Below, in pieces: positions 43,813 through 52,217 of a stretch of DNA of 64,000 nucleotides. Numbering within the stretch: position 1 is the first letter of the stretch; each line of letters starts with the position of its first letter. The stretch comes from Streptomyces sp. SJL17-4 (lineage in GTDB: Bacteria > Actinomycetota > Actinomycetes > Streptomycetales > Streptomycetaceae): contig NZ_CP104578.1 in NCBI RefSeq assembly GCF_036826855.1, positions 4,995,501 to 5,059,500 of the forward strand. The letters are read 5' to 3'. The position numbers and the translations under genes were made by a program. Below the pieces are notes generated by a model. It saw nothing but the letters and a program-made list of their open reading frames with translations, was not told the origin of the DNA and made no database searches.

Positions 43813-44994
43813 GTGACCGAGCCACCGCAGACAGTCGAGCCGACACCTCCGCCGGGCGATCCCACACCGGGCGATCCCACACGAGGCGCCTCCGCCCAGG
43901 CCGCCCCCGCACCCGGCAGCCCCGCCCCGGGAGATCCGGCCGCCGCCGGCCGCCCGCCGCAGACCCCGGCCGCGGTGCGCCGCCGCGCCACCCTCGCGGG
44001 CGCCGTCGTCTCCGCGCTGCTGATCGTCGCGATCGTCCTCGGCAGCCGCCTCCTCCGCGACTTCGACTCGGCGCTCCTCCCGTACGCCGTCGCCACGGTC
44101 TTCCTCGCCTTCGGCGTCGCCTACCGCTACACCGTCTGGATCTCCGCCCCCGGCGCCCGCCGCCTCTTCCACAAGGGCTGGGGCTCCTTCCTCTCCGTCG
44201 CGAACTTCCGCAGGGCGCCCACCGCGCTGCCGAAGATGATCGCCACCTACCTCGGCTTCCAGAAGTTCCTCGGCGCCCGCTCGCACGCCCGCTGGGCCGC
44301 CCACCAGCTCATCTTCTGGGGCTGTCTGCTGGCCGCCGCGATCACCTTCCCCCTCACCTGGGGCTGGTTCACCTTCACCTCCTCCACCGGCTCGGGCCCC
44401 GGCTACGAGATGCGGATCTGGGGCTTCAAGATCATCGGCTTCGACGCCCTCAGCGTCCTCGGCTGGCTGATGTTCCACGGCCTCGACATCGCCGCCGTCC
44501 TCGTCATCGCCGGCGCCGCCTACTTCCTCTGGCGCCGCATGAAGGACCGCGGGGCCGTCACCGGCCAGCGCTTCGCCTACGACCTGGTGCCGCTGATCGC
44601 CCTCGTCGTCATCTCCGTGACCGGGCTGCTGCTCACCTTCTCGTCGATCTTCCTGCACGGCGGAGGCTACGAGTTCCTCGCGATCCTCCACATGGTGTCG
44701 GTCGTCTTCACCCTCATCTACATCCCCTTCGGGAAGTTCTTCCACATCGTGCAACGGCCCGCCGCCGTCGGCATGCAGCTCTTCAAGTACACCTCCCGCC
44801 GCAAGGACGAGGAGGTGCTCACCTGCCGCCGCTGCCACGAGCCCATCGACACCGCCCCGTACGTCGAGAACCTCAAGGGCACCATGCGCGACCTCGACCT
44901 CGGCTTCGACGAGTGGACCGAGTACTGCCCCCGCTGCAAGCGCGTCCTCCGCGGCAGCGCCTACCTCGACCATGTGAAGAAGGGCTTCAGATGA
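43813..44994 (+). CDS. Multi-span membrane protein with C-terminal zinc ribbon, redox operon
   Basis: 393 residues from GTG 43813. A Pro-rich cytoplasmic start (1-55) is followed by about five membrane helices (62-82, 88-108, 155-180, 205-235, 255-280, 290-315) carrying His residues in or near membranes (HQLIFWG, MFHGLDIAAV, ILHMVSVV, FFHIVQ), as in NarI-like cytochrome b subunits. The end has paired cysteines, LTCRRCHEPID and YCPRCKRVL. Gene order (membrane protein, molybdoenzyme, FeS protein, Rieske) suggests it is the membrane anchor and quinone-side subunit of the complex. Its stop overlaps the molybdoenzyme start. Confidence 0.7.
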   Translation: MTEPPQTVEPTPPPGDPTPGDPTRGASAQAAPAPGSPAPGDPAAAGRPPQTPAAVRRRATLAGAVVSALLIVAIVLGSRLLRDFDSALLPYAVATVFLAFGVAYRYTVWISAPGARRLFHKGWGSFLSVANFRRAPTALPKMIATYLGFQKFLGARSHARWAAHQLIFWGCLLAAAITFPLTWGWFTFTSSTGSGPGYEMRIWGFKIIGFDALSVLGWLMFHGLDIAAVLVIAGAAYFLWRRMKDRGAVTGQRFAYDLVPLIALVVISVTGLLLTFSSIFLHGGGYEFLAILHMVSVVFTLIYIPFGKFFHIVQRPAAVGMQLFKYTSRRKDEEVLTCRRCHEPIDTAPYVENLKGTMRDLDLGFDEWTEYCPRCKRVLRGSAYLDHVKKGFR

Positions 44995-47312
44995 CGGCGA
45001 CCGACCCCGCGACCACTCCCGGGCAGCCGCTGCCGCTCGACCCCTCCCTCGCCCCGCCCGGCACCCGCAACTTCCGCGACGCCGGCGGCATCCCCGCCGA
45101 CCGCTGGCGCGCCGACCAGAACGGCGAGACCCTCGTCCCCACCCACTGCTGCTTCTGTGGCGTCCAGTGCGGCATGTACCTCCGCGTCGACCGCGGCGGC
45201 AAGGTCTTCGGCGTCGAACCCCGCAACCACGACATCAACCGGATGCGGCTCTGCCCCAAGGGCATCAACGCCTACCAGCAGGTCAACCACCCCGACCGGC
45301 TCACCGCGCCCCTCATGCGCCGCAATCGCGACGAGGAGTTCCGCGAGGTCAGCTGGGACGAGGCCCTCGACCACACCGTCGCCGAGATCCGCCGCATCCA
45401 GGGCGAGTACGGCAACGACGCCTTCGGCCTCCTCGGCGGGGCCAGTCTCTTCTCCGAGAAGACCTACCTCGTCGGCAAGTTCGCCCGGGTCGCGCTGAAG
45501 TCCCGGCACGTCGACTACAACGGACGCCTCTGCATGGTCTCCGCCGCCGGAGCCAACAAGCTCGCCTTCGGTATCGACCGCGCAGGCAACCCCTTCTCCG
45601 ACATCCTCCTCACCGACTGCCTGCTCATCGCCGGCTCCAACGTCGGCGAGTGCTTCCCCGTCATGACCCAGTACCTGTGGGGAGCCCGCGACCGGGGCGC
45701 CACCCTCATCGTCGTCGACCCCCGCGAGACCGCGATCGCCCGCACCGCCGACGTCCACGTCGCCCTCAAGCCCGGCACCGACTCCGCCTTCTTCAACGCG
45801 GTCCTCCATGTCGTCGTCGCCGAGGGCCTCACCGACGAGGCCTACCTCGCCGCCCACGCCACCGGCTGGGAGGAGGTCAAGGCGACCGTCGCCGACTACC
45901 CGCCGGCCCGGTCGGCCGAGATCTGCGGCGTCCCCGAGGAGCAGATCGTCCAGGTCGCCCGCATGTTCGCCGGCGCGGACAAGGCCATGGCCTGGCACGC
46001 CCGCGGCGTCGAGCACCACTCCCAGGGCGTCGAGAACTGCCTCAGCATCATCAACCTGTGCGTCGCCGCCGGACACATCGGCAGGCCCGGCGCCGGCTAC
46101 GGCACCATCACCGGCCAGGGCAACGGTCAGGGCGGCCGCGAACACGGCCAGAAGTCCGACCTCCTCCCCGGCGGCCGCTCCATCACCAACCCCGAGCACC
46201 GCCGCCAGATCTGCGAGATCTGGGGCATCGACGAGGCCGAACTCCCGCCCGCCGGCACCTCCATGATGGAGATGGTCTGGCAGATGCAGCGCAAGGAGAT
46301 CCGCGGACTCGTCGGCATCTGCAACAACCCCTTCGTCTCGCTGCCCAACTACGCCACCGTCAAGGACGGCTACGACACCCTCGAATTCCACGCCCAGTTC
46401 GACTTCTTCCTGTCCGAGACCGCGGCCAACGCCCACGTGGTCTTCCCCGTCACCGTCTGGGCCGAGGACGACGGCGTCATGGCCAACGCCGAGGCCCGGG
46501 TCGTCAAGCACAACAAGGCCCAGGAACCCCCGGCCGGCGTCCGCACCGACACCTGGGTCATCTGCGAACTCGCCCGACGGCTCGGCGCCGGCGACAAGTT
46601 CGCGTTCCCCGACTCCCGCTCCGTCTTCGAGGAACTCCGCCTCGCCTCCGCCGGAACCGTCAACGACTACTACGGCATCACCTACGAACGCCTGGAGGAG
46701 ACCGGCGGCATCGCCTGGCCGTGCCCCAGCACCGACCACCCCGGCACCCCCGCCTCTTCGAGAACGGCCGCACCTACCACCCCGACGGCACGATCCACAT
46801 GCAGGTCGTCGAATGGCACCCGCCCATGGACCCGTACAGCGAGGAGTTCCCCCTCTCGCTGACCACCGGCCGCACCGTCGCCCACTTCCTCTCCGGCAAC
46901 CAGACCCGCCGCCTGGGCGCCCTGGTCGAACAGACCCCGCGCCCCTGGGTCGAGGTCCACCCCTCCCACGGATTCCGCAACGGCGACCCCGTACGGGTCG
47001 TCACCCGCCGCGGCAGCGAGGTCTTCCCCGCCCTCGTCACCGAGGCCATCCGCCCCGACACCGTCTTCGTCCCGTACCACTGGCCGGTCCCCACCGCGGC
47101 CAACGCCCTCACCATCGACGCCCTCGACCCCCGCTCCAAGATCCCGGAGTACAAGGTCTGCGCCGCCCGCATCGAGGCCGCCGAGCGGATCGACGAGGTC
47201 CCCGCCCACCCACCGCACCGGGCCACCAGGCCTACCCGGAGACCCAGGTCTCCCGCACCGACCCGCTGCCCCCCACCTCCCCCAGGGCCGCGGCACCGCG
47301 GAGAGGAGCTGA
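44991..47312 (+). pseudogene. Molybdopterin oxidoreductase (formate dehydrogenase/Nap-Nas superfamily), three one-base deletions
   Basis: ATG 44991 with AGAAGGG upstream. The first 585 residues are continuous: the [4Fe-4S] site HCCFCGVQCGMYL with LCPKGINA, and the Mo-ligand region NGRLCMVSAAG (Cys 181-Met 182). The frame then breaks at CCCCC 46747-46751, at CCC near 47205-47207 and at CCCCC 47279-47283. Adding one base at each gives 774 residues ending GRGTAERS at 47312, with the C-terminal MGD-binding domain (FLSGNQTRRLGAL, VFVPYHWPVPTAANALT). Cys-Met resembles nitrate reductases of the Nap/Nas type; formate dehydrogenases have Cys or Sec followed by His. The substrate, formate or nitrate, is therefore open. 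Confidence 0.78.
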
Positions 47313-47319
47313 CCCGCAC

Positions 47320-47919
47320 ATGATGGGCCGCACGATCTTCATCGACCCGGGCCGCTGCATCGGCTGCCAGGCCTGCGTCTCCGCCTGCCGCGAATGCGAC
47401 TCCCACCGGGGCAAGTCGATGATCCACCTCGACTACCCCGACGAGGGCCACTCCGTCGCCTCCCTTCCCACCGTCTGCATGCACTGTGAGGACCCTGTCG
47501 CCCCCTGCGCCGAGGTCTGCCCCGCCGACGCGATCCTCGTCACCGCCGACGGCGTCGTGCAGCAGGCCGACACCACCCGCTGCATCGGCTGCGCCAACTG
47601 CGTCAACGCCTGCCCCTTCGGCGTCCCCAAGATCGACCTCCAGGCGAAGCTCCAGATGAAGTGCAACCTCTGCTACGACCGCACCGCCTACGGCCTCGCC
47701 CCGATGTGCGCCACCGTCTGCCCCACCGGCGCCCTCTTCTACGGAACCCTCGAAGAGCTCCAGGCCGAACGCCCCGGCGTCCAGGTCGCCGACTCCTTCA
47801 CCTTCGGCTCCACCACCGTCTCCACCGGCGTGGCGATGGTCGTCCCCGCCGACAAGGTCCAGTGGCCGGTCCCGGGCGGGCTTCCCGTCGTCGAGATCAA
47901 TGGAAGGGATGTCCGTTGA
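47320..47919 (+). CDS. Four-cluster [4Fe-4S] ferredoxin subunit
   Basis: 199 residues from ATG 47320 (or 47323), with GGAGAGGAG upstream. The cysteine pattern of the DmsB/NarH/FdhB type is complete: CIGCQACVSACREC, CMHCEDPVAPCAEVCP, CIGCANCVNACP and CNLCYDR...CATVCP, giving four cubane clusters. It should relay electrons between the molybdoenzyme encoded upstream and the membrane or Rieske partner. The stop overlaps the next start (TTGA). Confidence 0.92.
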   Translation: MMGRTIFIDPGRCIGCQACVSACRECDSHRGKSMIHLDYPDEGHSVASLPTVCMHCEDPVAPCAEVCPADAILVTADGVVQQADTTRCIGCANCVNACPFGVPKIDLQAKLQMKCNLCYDRTAYGLAPMCATVCPTGALFYGTLEELQAERPGVQVADSFTFGSTTVSTGVAMVVPADKVQWPVPGGLPVVEINGRDVR

Positions 47920-48575
47920 GCGTCACCGACCCCCAGCCGCCGGCGTCGGACCCCCGGTCCGACGCGGCCCAGGAAGCGCTCCACGACCGGATCGCCGCCG
48001 ACTCGCTCACCACCCGCCGCGACTACCTGCGGATCGTCGCCACCGTCTCCGGCGGCCTCGCCGTCGGCGGTGTCGCCGTCGCCTCCGGCATCCTGCACCG
48101 GCACGGGGACGGCGACGGGGCACCCGAGGCGAAGAAGATCGCGGACGTGATCCTGCCCGGGGAGTCCCTCGCCTTCCGCTACCCCGGCTCCGAGGACCGC
48201 GCGGTCGCCGTCCGCCTGGAGGACGGCACCCTCGCCGGCTACTCCGCCGTCTGCACCCACCTCGCCTGCGCCGTGCTCTGGCGCAAGGAACGGGGCAGCG
48301 AGGGCGAGCTGTACTGCCCCTGCCACGAAGGCATCTTCGACGCCCGCACGGGAGAGGTCACGGCCGGTCCGCCGCCCCGGGGACTGCCCAAGGTGCTGCT
48401 CGTGGAGGAGGCCGACGGCAGCGTCTGGGCGATCGGCACGGCCCGCTCGGGCGAGAGCGCCCGCGAGGGTCTCTGCCGCCAGCTCGGCGACGACCGCCCC
48501 GAACTCGCCGACCGCCTGGGCTGCCCCGGCGCCTCTGCGCGGGGCGCGGCGCCGGAGAGGAGTGAGCGCACATGA
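47916..48575 (+). CDS. Membrane-anchored Rieske [2Fe-2S] protein
   Basis: 219 residues from TTG 47916, with GGAAGGGATG 7 bases upstream and an overlap with the ferredoxin stop. A Tat-like TTRRDYLRIVATVSGGLAVGGVAVASG (residues 36-60) gives an uncleaved anchor. The Rieske cluster ligands are CTHLAC (CxH) and CPCHEGIFD (CxxH). It places a high-potential centre on the outer face of the membrane, unusual for a molybdoenzyme complex unless electrons go to or from the bc1/cytochrome system. The last codons overlap the next gene. Confidence 0.9.
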   Translation: MSVTDPQPPASDPRSDAAQEALHDRIAADSLTTRRDYLRIVATVSGGLAVGGVAVASGILHRHGDGDGAPEAKKIADVILPGESLAFRYPGSEDRAVAVRLEDGTLAGYSAVCTHLACAVLWRKERGSEGELYCPCHEGIFDARTGEVTAGPPPRGLPKVLLVEEADGSVWAIGTARSGESAREGLCRQLGDDRPELADRLGCPGASARGAAPERSERT

Positions 48576-49101
48576 CCGAGGACGCCTTCCCCCGAGACCC
48601 GGAAGCCCCGCAGCCGACGAAGCCCGCTGCCGCCCCGGGCGCCCCATGGCCATCGTCGGCCCCCGGGGCACCCTCGGCCCCCGGGGCACCCTCTGTCCCC
48701 GGGTCATCGCCGGCACCTGGGTATCGCCGGCACCCGCGGCACCCGCGGCCCCCCGGCCCCCGGCGTACACCCCGGGCAGTGCGCAGCCGCGGCTGAACCG
48801 TCCCGTGCACGAGCGGTATCCGCAGATCCGCCCCACCAGCGGATACGGCGATCCCCGGATCACCCGCACCGGCCCGGGGCCGGGAGCCGGTACGGAGCAG
48901 GAGCCCGAGCGCTCCTCGAAGCTGACGGCCCGCCTCACACTGGCGCTCACGGTCGTCATCGGCCAGCTCTGGGGGCTGACGATCGTCGTCGACGAGTGGA
49001 TGGCCGGGGACACCGGCACCGCCTGGTGGGGCGCGGGCTTCCTCTGTCTGTCGTTCCTCGTGGTGCTCGGCCTCTGGCTGATCGACCCGAAGGACCGCTG
49101 A
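48572..49101 (+). pseudogene. Small membrane protein of the redox operon, one-base frameshift
   Basis: ATG 48572 overlaps the Rieske stop. The frame codes MTEDAFPRDPEAPQPTKPAAAPGAPWP and Ala/Pro/Gly repeats. Near 48720-48725 (GGGTATCGCC, against GGGTCATCGCC in the preceding repeat copy) one base is missing; the continuation PAYTPGSAQPRLNRPVHERYPQIRPTSGYGDPR and two membrane segments (LTARLTLALTVVIGQLWGLTIVV, WWGAGFLCLSFLVVLGLWLI) reach the stop at 49101. Repaired length is 176 residues. It is probably an accessory membrane subunit; no family recognised. Confidence 0.65.
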
Positions 49102-49185
49102 GCGGAGAGACGCCGACTTCGTACGGCTCCGGAAGACCGCAGATCAGAGGGGTTCGGGGCGGGGCAGCGGGCGTACCCTTGAGGT

Positions 49186-49407
49186 ATGAGCACCGCCCCC
49201 GCCCACGGACCGCGAGACGCGAAGCGGCCCGGCGTACATCCCAGCCCCGAGAACAGTCCGAAGCCGGCACTCGTCTTCGACGATCCGCTGGACCAGCAGT
49301 CCGCGGACGACACGGACCGTGGATGGGGCGAGCGGCCTCCGGCCGGCGGCGACAGCGCCACCGACCTCGCGCGCTTCCTCGACGAGAAGCCGCCGCACCA
49401 CCTCTGA
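49186..49407 (+). CDS. Small conserved acidic protein, unknown function
   Basis: 73 residues from ATG 49186, with GAGGT close upstream. No membrane segment; hydrophilic and Pro/Asp-rich, ending TDLARFLDEKPPHHL. The codon bias is good and the start is clean. The gene sits alone and converges on mscL. It resembles small streptomycete-only proteins; the role is unknown. Confidence 0.6.
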   Translation: MSTAPAHGPRDAKRPGVHPSPENSPKPALVFDDPLDQQSADDTDRGWGERPPAGGDSATDLARFLDEKPPHHL

Positions 49408-49426
49408 CACCGGCACGCGGTGCCGG

Positions 49427-49963
49427 TCAGGAGGTGGGGTGCGTCCCCGAACCGCCGCCGGAACCCGTGCCCGTACCCGTACCCGTGCCCGTCTTTGCGC
49501 CCGTGCCCGTGGAGGGGCCGCGCTGGGAGACCAGGTGGTCGCGGATCTCCTTGAGGACCTCCAGCTCGCTGATCTCCATGGTCTCCGTGACGCCCTCCTT
49601 CGCCTTGTCGTGCGCCGCGCGCTTCGCGAGGATCTTCGCCATCGGCAGGACCATCAGGAAGTAGACGACGGCCGCGGTGATCAGGAAGCTCAGGACCGCG
49701 CTGAGGACCAGGCCCCACTGGAGCTGGATGCCCTGCACCTCCCCGTTGACGACCTCGCACGAGTCCTTGATGCAGGACGAGTAGCTCTCCAGGTTCTTCG
49801 TGCCGAAGGCGCCGACGACCGGGTTGATGATGCCCTTGACCACCGAGTTCACGATGTTGGTGAACGCGGCACCGATGACGACCGCCACTGCCAGGTCGAT
49901 CACGTTGCCACGCATCAGGAAGGCCTTGAAGCCCGCCAGCAAACTTTCCTTGTTCTCGGCCAC
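49427..49963 (-). CDS. mscL: Large-conductance mechanosensitive channel
   Basis: 178 residues from GTG 49963 (MAENKESLLAGFKAFLMRGNVIDLAVAVVIGAAFTNIVNSVV), with AAAGG upstream; the longer reading adds 14 unrelated residues. TM1 lies at about 18-40 with the Gly-rich pore pattern, a periplasmic loop holds a Cys pair (SSCIKDSCEVV), and TM2 lies at about 90-113 (LSAVLSFLITAAVVYFLMVLPM). Beyond the normal end is a GTGTGTGTGSGGGSG tail from six-base repeats. It opens under hypo-osmotic membrane tension to release solutes. Confidence 0.93.
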   Translation of the reverse strand: MAENKESLLAGFKAFLMRGNVIDLAVAVVIGAAFTNIVNSVVKGIINPVVGAFGTKNLESYSSCIKDSCEVVNGEVQGIQLQWGLVLSAVLSFLITAAVVYFLMVLPMAKILAKRAAHDKAKEGVTETMEISELEVLKEIRDHLVSQRGPSTGTGAKTGTGTGTGTGSGGGSGTHPTS

Positions 49964-50077
49964 CAAGGTGCCTTTCGTCGCTTGTGCTGCTGTGTGCGGT
50001 GCCATTAGGCCGCGAACGCCGTAGAGACGTCCAATCCGTACACACGAACCGGTTACTTGACAGGCAGTCAGTACGAA

Positions 50078-50650
50078 TCAGCACAGCGTCACCGCCAGTT
50101 GGGACGTGACACCGGCGCCTGCCAGCGCGGCGGCCGTCGACCGCGGCACGGACAGGACGACGAGCGCCCCTCCGTCCGAACGAGTCTCACCCGGGTGCGG
50201 GACTTCGGCCACTCGGGCGCCCGTGGCGACGACCCGGGCCCCACCCTCCCCGCCGAGCGGCGAGTTGGGCGCGGCGATCACATCGACCCGGTCACCGGGG
50301 CGCAGCAGCCGTACGGTCGCGGCGTCGGCGATCCGCACCGGGGCGGACACCAGCCGGACGGCGACGGACGGCCGTGCGCGAGCGGCGGTGGAGGCGAGCC
50401 GGTCGCCCGGTGGGGGCGCCGCCGCGGCGCCCGGCGGCGGGCCGCCGCTCGCCACGGCGAGGGCCGCCGCCACGAGGGCCAGGAGCACCGCGGGGGCCCA
50501 CCGCCCCCGCCGCAGCGCCCTGCGCAGCCGGAGCCGGGTGCCCCGCACCCGCAGGGGCTCGAAGGGCGGCACCACGCACGGCGCCGGAACAGGGGAAGGG
50601 GCCGCAACCGGAGAAGAGGCCGGAGCAGGAGAAGGGAAGGGGTGCGTCAT
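50078..50650 (-). CDS. SAF-domain, CpaB/RcpC-like membrane protein
   Basis: 190 residues from ATG 50650. A Pro-rich, basic cytoplasmic start is followed by one membrane helix (WAPAVLLALVAAALAVA, about 52-68). The outer part is the SAF/RcpC pattern VRIADAATVRLLRPGDRVDVIAAP...ARVVATGARVAEVP...GALVVLSVPRSTAAALAGAGVTSQLAV, as in CpaB proteins of Flp/tad pilus systems. No pilus genes are nearby, so the role is uncertain. Confidence 0.75.
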   Translation of the reverse strand: MTHPFPSPAPASSPVAAPSPVPAPCVVPPFEPLRVRGTRLRLRRALRRGRWAPAVLLALVAAALAVASGGPPPGAAAAPPPGDRLASTAARARPSVAVRLVSAPVRIADAATVRLLRPGDRVDVIAAPNSPLGGEGGARVVATGARVAEVPHPGETRSDGGALVVLSVPRSTAAALAGAGVTSQLAVTLC

Positions 50651-50805
50651 CGTGGGCGCCGCCGTCCTGGTCGGGAATGGGATCGGAAGGGATCGCCTCC
50701 TACTCTCCGGCCCGCGCCGAATCCCTGCTCCCGCCTGGGGATCACCCGCCGCCTGTGGACAACTCCCTCACCCTCCCAGGGGGTTTGCCGCACCTCGGAC
50801 GGCGA

Positions 50806-51651
50806 TCACGGCAGCTCGATCCCCAGGTCCCAGCCGTCGTGCGCGTGCGTGCACAGGCAGTCCCGGTCCAGCGTCGCGGGCAGCGCGCCGACCGCGTCGA
50901 ACAGCACCTCCCGCAGCCGTCCCACGTTCTCGCCGAACACCCGCAGCACCTCGGTGTGGGAGACGCCCTCGCCGGTCTCGGCGCCCGCGTCGAGGTCGGT
51001 GACGAGCGCGAGCGAGGTGTAGCAGAGGCCCAGCTCACGGGCGAGGACGGCCTCGGGGTGGCCGGTCATGCCGACGACCGACCAGCCGGCCGCCGCGTGC
51101 CACCGGGACTCGGCCCGGGTGGAGAAGCGGGGCCCCTCGATCACGACCATCGTGCCGCCGTCGACCGGATCCCAGCCCCGCCCCCGGGCGGCCTTGACCG
51201 CGACCCGCCGCCCGTCCGGGCAGTACGGGTCGGCGAAGGTCACATGGACGACGCGCGGCACGGCCCCGTCGGCCCGCCGCTCCCCGTCGAAATAGGTCTG
51301 CGCGCGGGCCTTCGTACGGTCGACGAGCTGGTCGGGTACGACGAGCGTGCCCGGCCCGTACTCCTCGCGGAGCCCGCCGACCGCGCAGGGCCCGAGGATC
51401 TGCCGGACGCCCACGGAGCGCAGGGCCCAGAGGTTGGCGCGGTAGTTGATGCGGTGCGGCGGGACGCTGTGGCTCCGGCCGTGGCGGGGCAGGAAGGCGA
51501 CCTGCCGGCCGGCGATCTCGCCGAGGAAGAGGGAGTCGCTGGGCCTGCCGTACGGGGTGTCGACGGACACCTCCGTGACGTCCTCCAGGAAGGAGTAGAA
51601 GCCGGAGCCGCCGATCACACCGATGTCCGCGTACGCGCCTTGGTTCGCCAT
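50806..51651 (-). CDS. mtnP: S-methyl-5'-thioadenosine phosphorylase
   Basis: 281 residues from ATG 51651 (MANQGAYADIGVIGGSGFYSF). The PNP/MTAP family blocks are clear: GGSGFYSF at the start, FLPRHGRSHSVPPHRINYRANLWAL (phosphate and ribose sites), GPCAVGGLREEYGPGTLVVPDQLVDRT, VVIEGPRFSTRAES and VVGMTGHPEAVLARELGLCYTSLALVTD. It cleaves methylthioadenosine with phosphate in polyamine/methionine salvage. A hairpin separates it from the fmdB gene behind it. Confidence 0.9.
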   Translation of the reverse strand: MANQGAYADIGVIGGSGFYSFLEDVTEVSVDTPYGRPSDSLFLGEIAGRQVAFLPRHGRSHSVPPHRINYRANLWALRSVGVRQILGPCAVGGLREEYGPGTLVVPDQLVDRTKARAQTYFDGERRADGAVPRVVHVTFADPYCPDGRRVAVKAARGRGWDPVDGGTMVVIEGPRFSTRAESRWHAAAGWSVVGMTGHPEAVLARELGLCYTSLALVTDLDAGAETGEGVSHTEVLRVFGENVGRLREVLFDAVGALPATLDRDCLCTHAHDGWDLGIELP

Positions 51652-51682
51652 GGCGGTCACCCTATGCGGGGTGGGGGAGAAC

Positions 51683-51718
51683 GCCGAGGGCCCCGTCGCG
51701 AACGACGGGGCCCTCGGC
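51683..51718 (-). terminator. Strong hairpin terminator after the FmdB-family gene
   Basis: GCCGAGGGCCCCGTCG (51683-51698) and CGACGGGGCCCTCGGC (51703-51718) form a perfect 16-bp stem with a 4-base loop. Confidence 0.85.
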
Positions 51719-51735
51719 GAAGAACGTACGGACTG

Positions 51736-51807
51736 CGTCCTGAAATCAGGTTGGCCGTCCTGGAATCAGGTTCGGCGCAGGGTCCTGGAATCAGGTTCGG
51801 CGCAGGG
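51736..51807 (-). repeat. Repeat of about 23-25 bp abutting the FmdB gene stop codon
   Basis: GTCCTGGAATCAGG-type units recur three times, the last two followed by TTCGGCGCAGG, directly downstream (minus strand) of the stop at 51808. Confidence 0.7.
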
Positions 51808-52149
51808 TCAGGCGGCCGAGCTTCCGGTGCTCGACGAGGACGTCGAGGAGGCGGAGGCGGACGACGAAGAGGTCGATGCGGCGGGCTTCGCGTCCGACGT
51901 CGAGGACGACGTGGACGAAGAAGTCGACGGGGTCGAGGACTTCGACGCGGCCGGCGAGCTGCTGGACGACGAGCCGCGGCTGTCGTTCCGGTAGAAGCCG
52001 GATCCCTTGAAGACGATGCCGACGGCCGAGAACACCTTCTTCAGGCGGCCCTTGCACTGGGGGCACTCGGTCAGCGCGTCATCGGTGAACTTCTGCACCG
52101 CCTCGAGGCCTTCGCCGCACTCGGTGCACTGGTACTGGTAGGTCGGCAC
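51808..52149 (-). CDS. FmdB-family zinc ribbon protein with Ser-rich tail
   Basis: 113 residues from GTG 52149 (MPTYQYQCTECGEGLEAVQ), with AGGAGGAAG upstream. The FmdB domain has CTEC (8-11) and CPQC (about 32-35), then GRLKKVFSAVGIVFKGSGFYRND. Residues 65-113 are almost only Ser, Thr, Ala and Pro. Members are small putative regulators; the function is unproven. Confidence 0.85.
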   Translation of the reverse strand: MPTYQYQCTECGEGLEAVQKFTDDALTECPQCKGRLKKVFSAVGIVFKGSGFYRNDSRGSSSSSSPAASKSSTPSTSSSTSSSTSDAKPAASTSSSSASASSTSSSSTGSSAA

Positions 52150-52217
52150 TTGTCTTCCTCCTGGCACTCACACTCATCGAGTGCTAACGACAATCCATAC
52201 TGACGTATTCCGCGGGT

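Noticed and set aside
48562..49101. A 179-residue reading of the last redox-operon gene starting at 48562
   Set aside because: Its N-terminal half is out of frame with the ATG that overlaps the Rieske stop and is low-complexity; the frameshift model from 48572 fits both halves.
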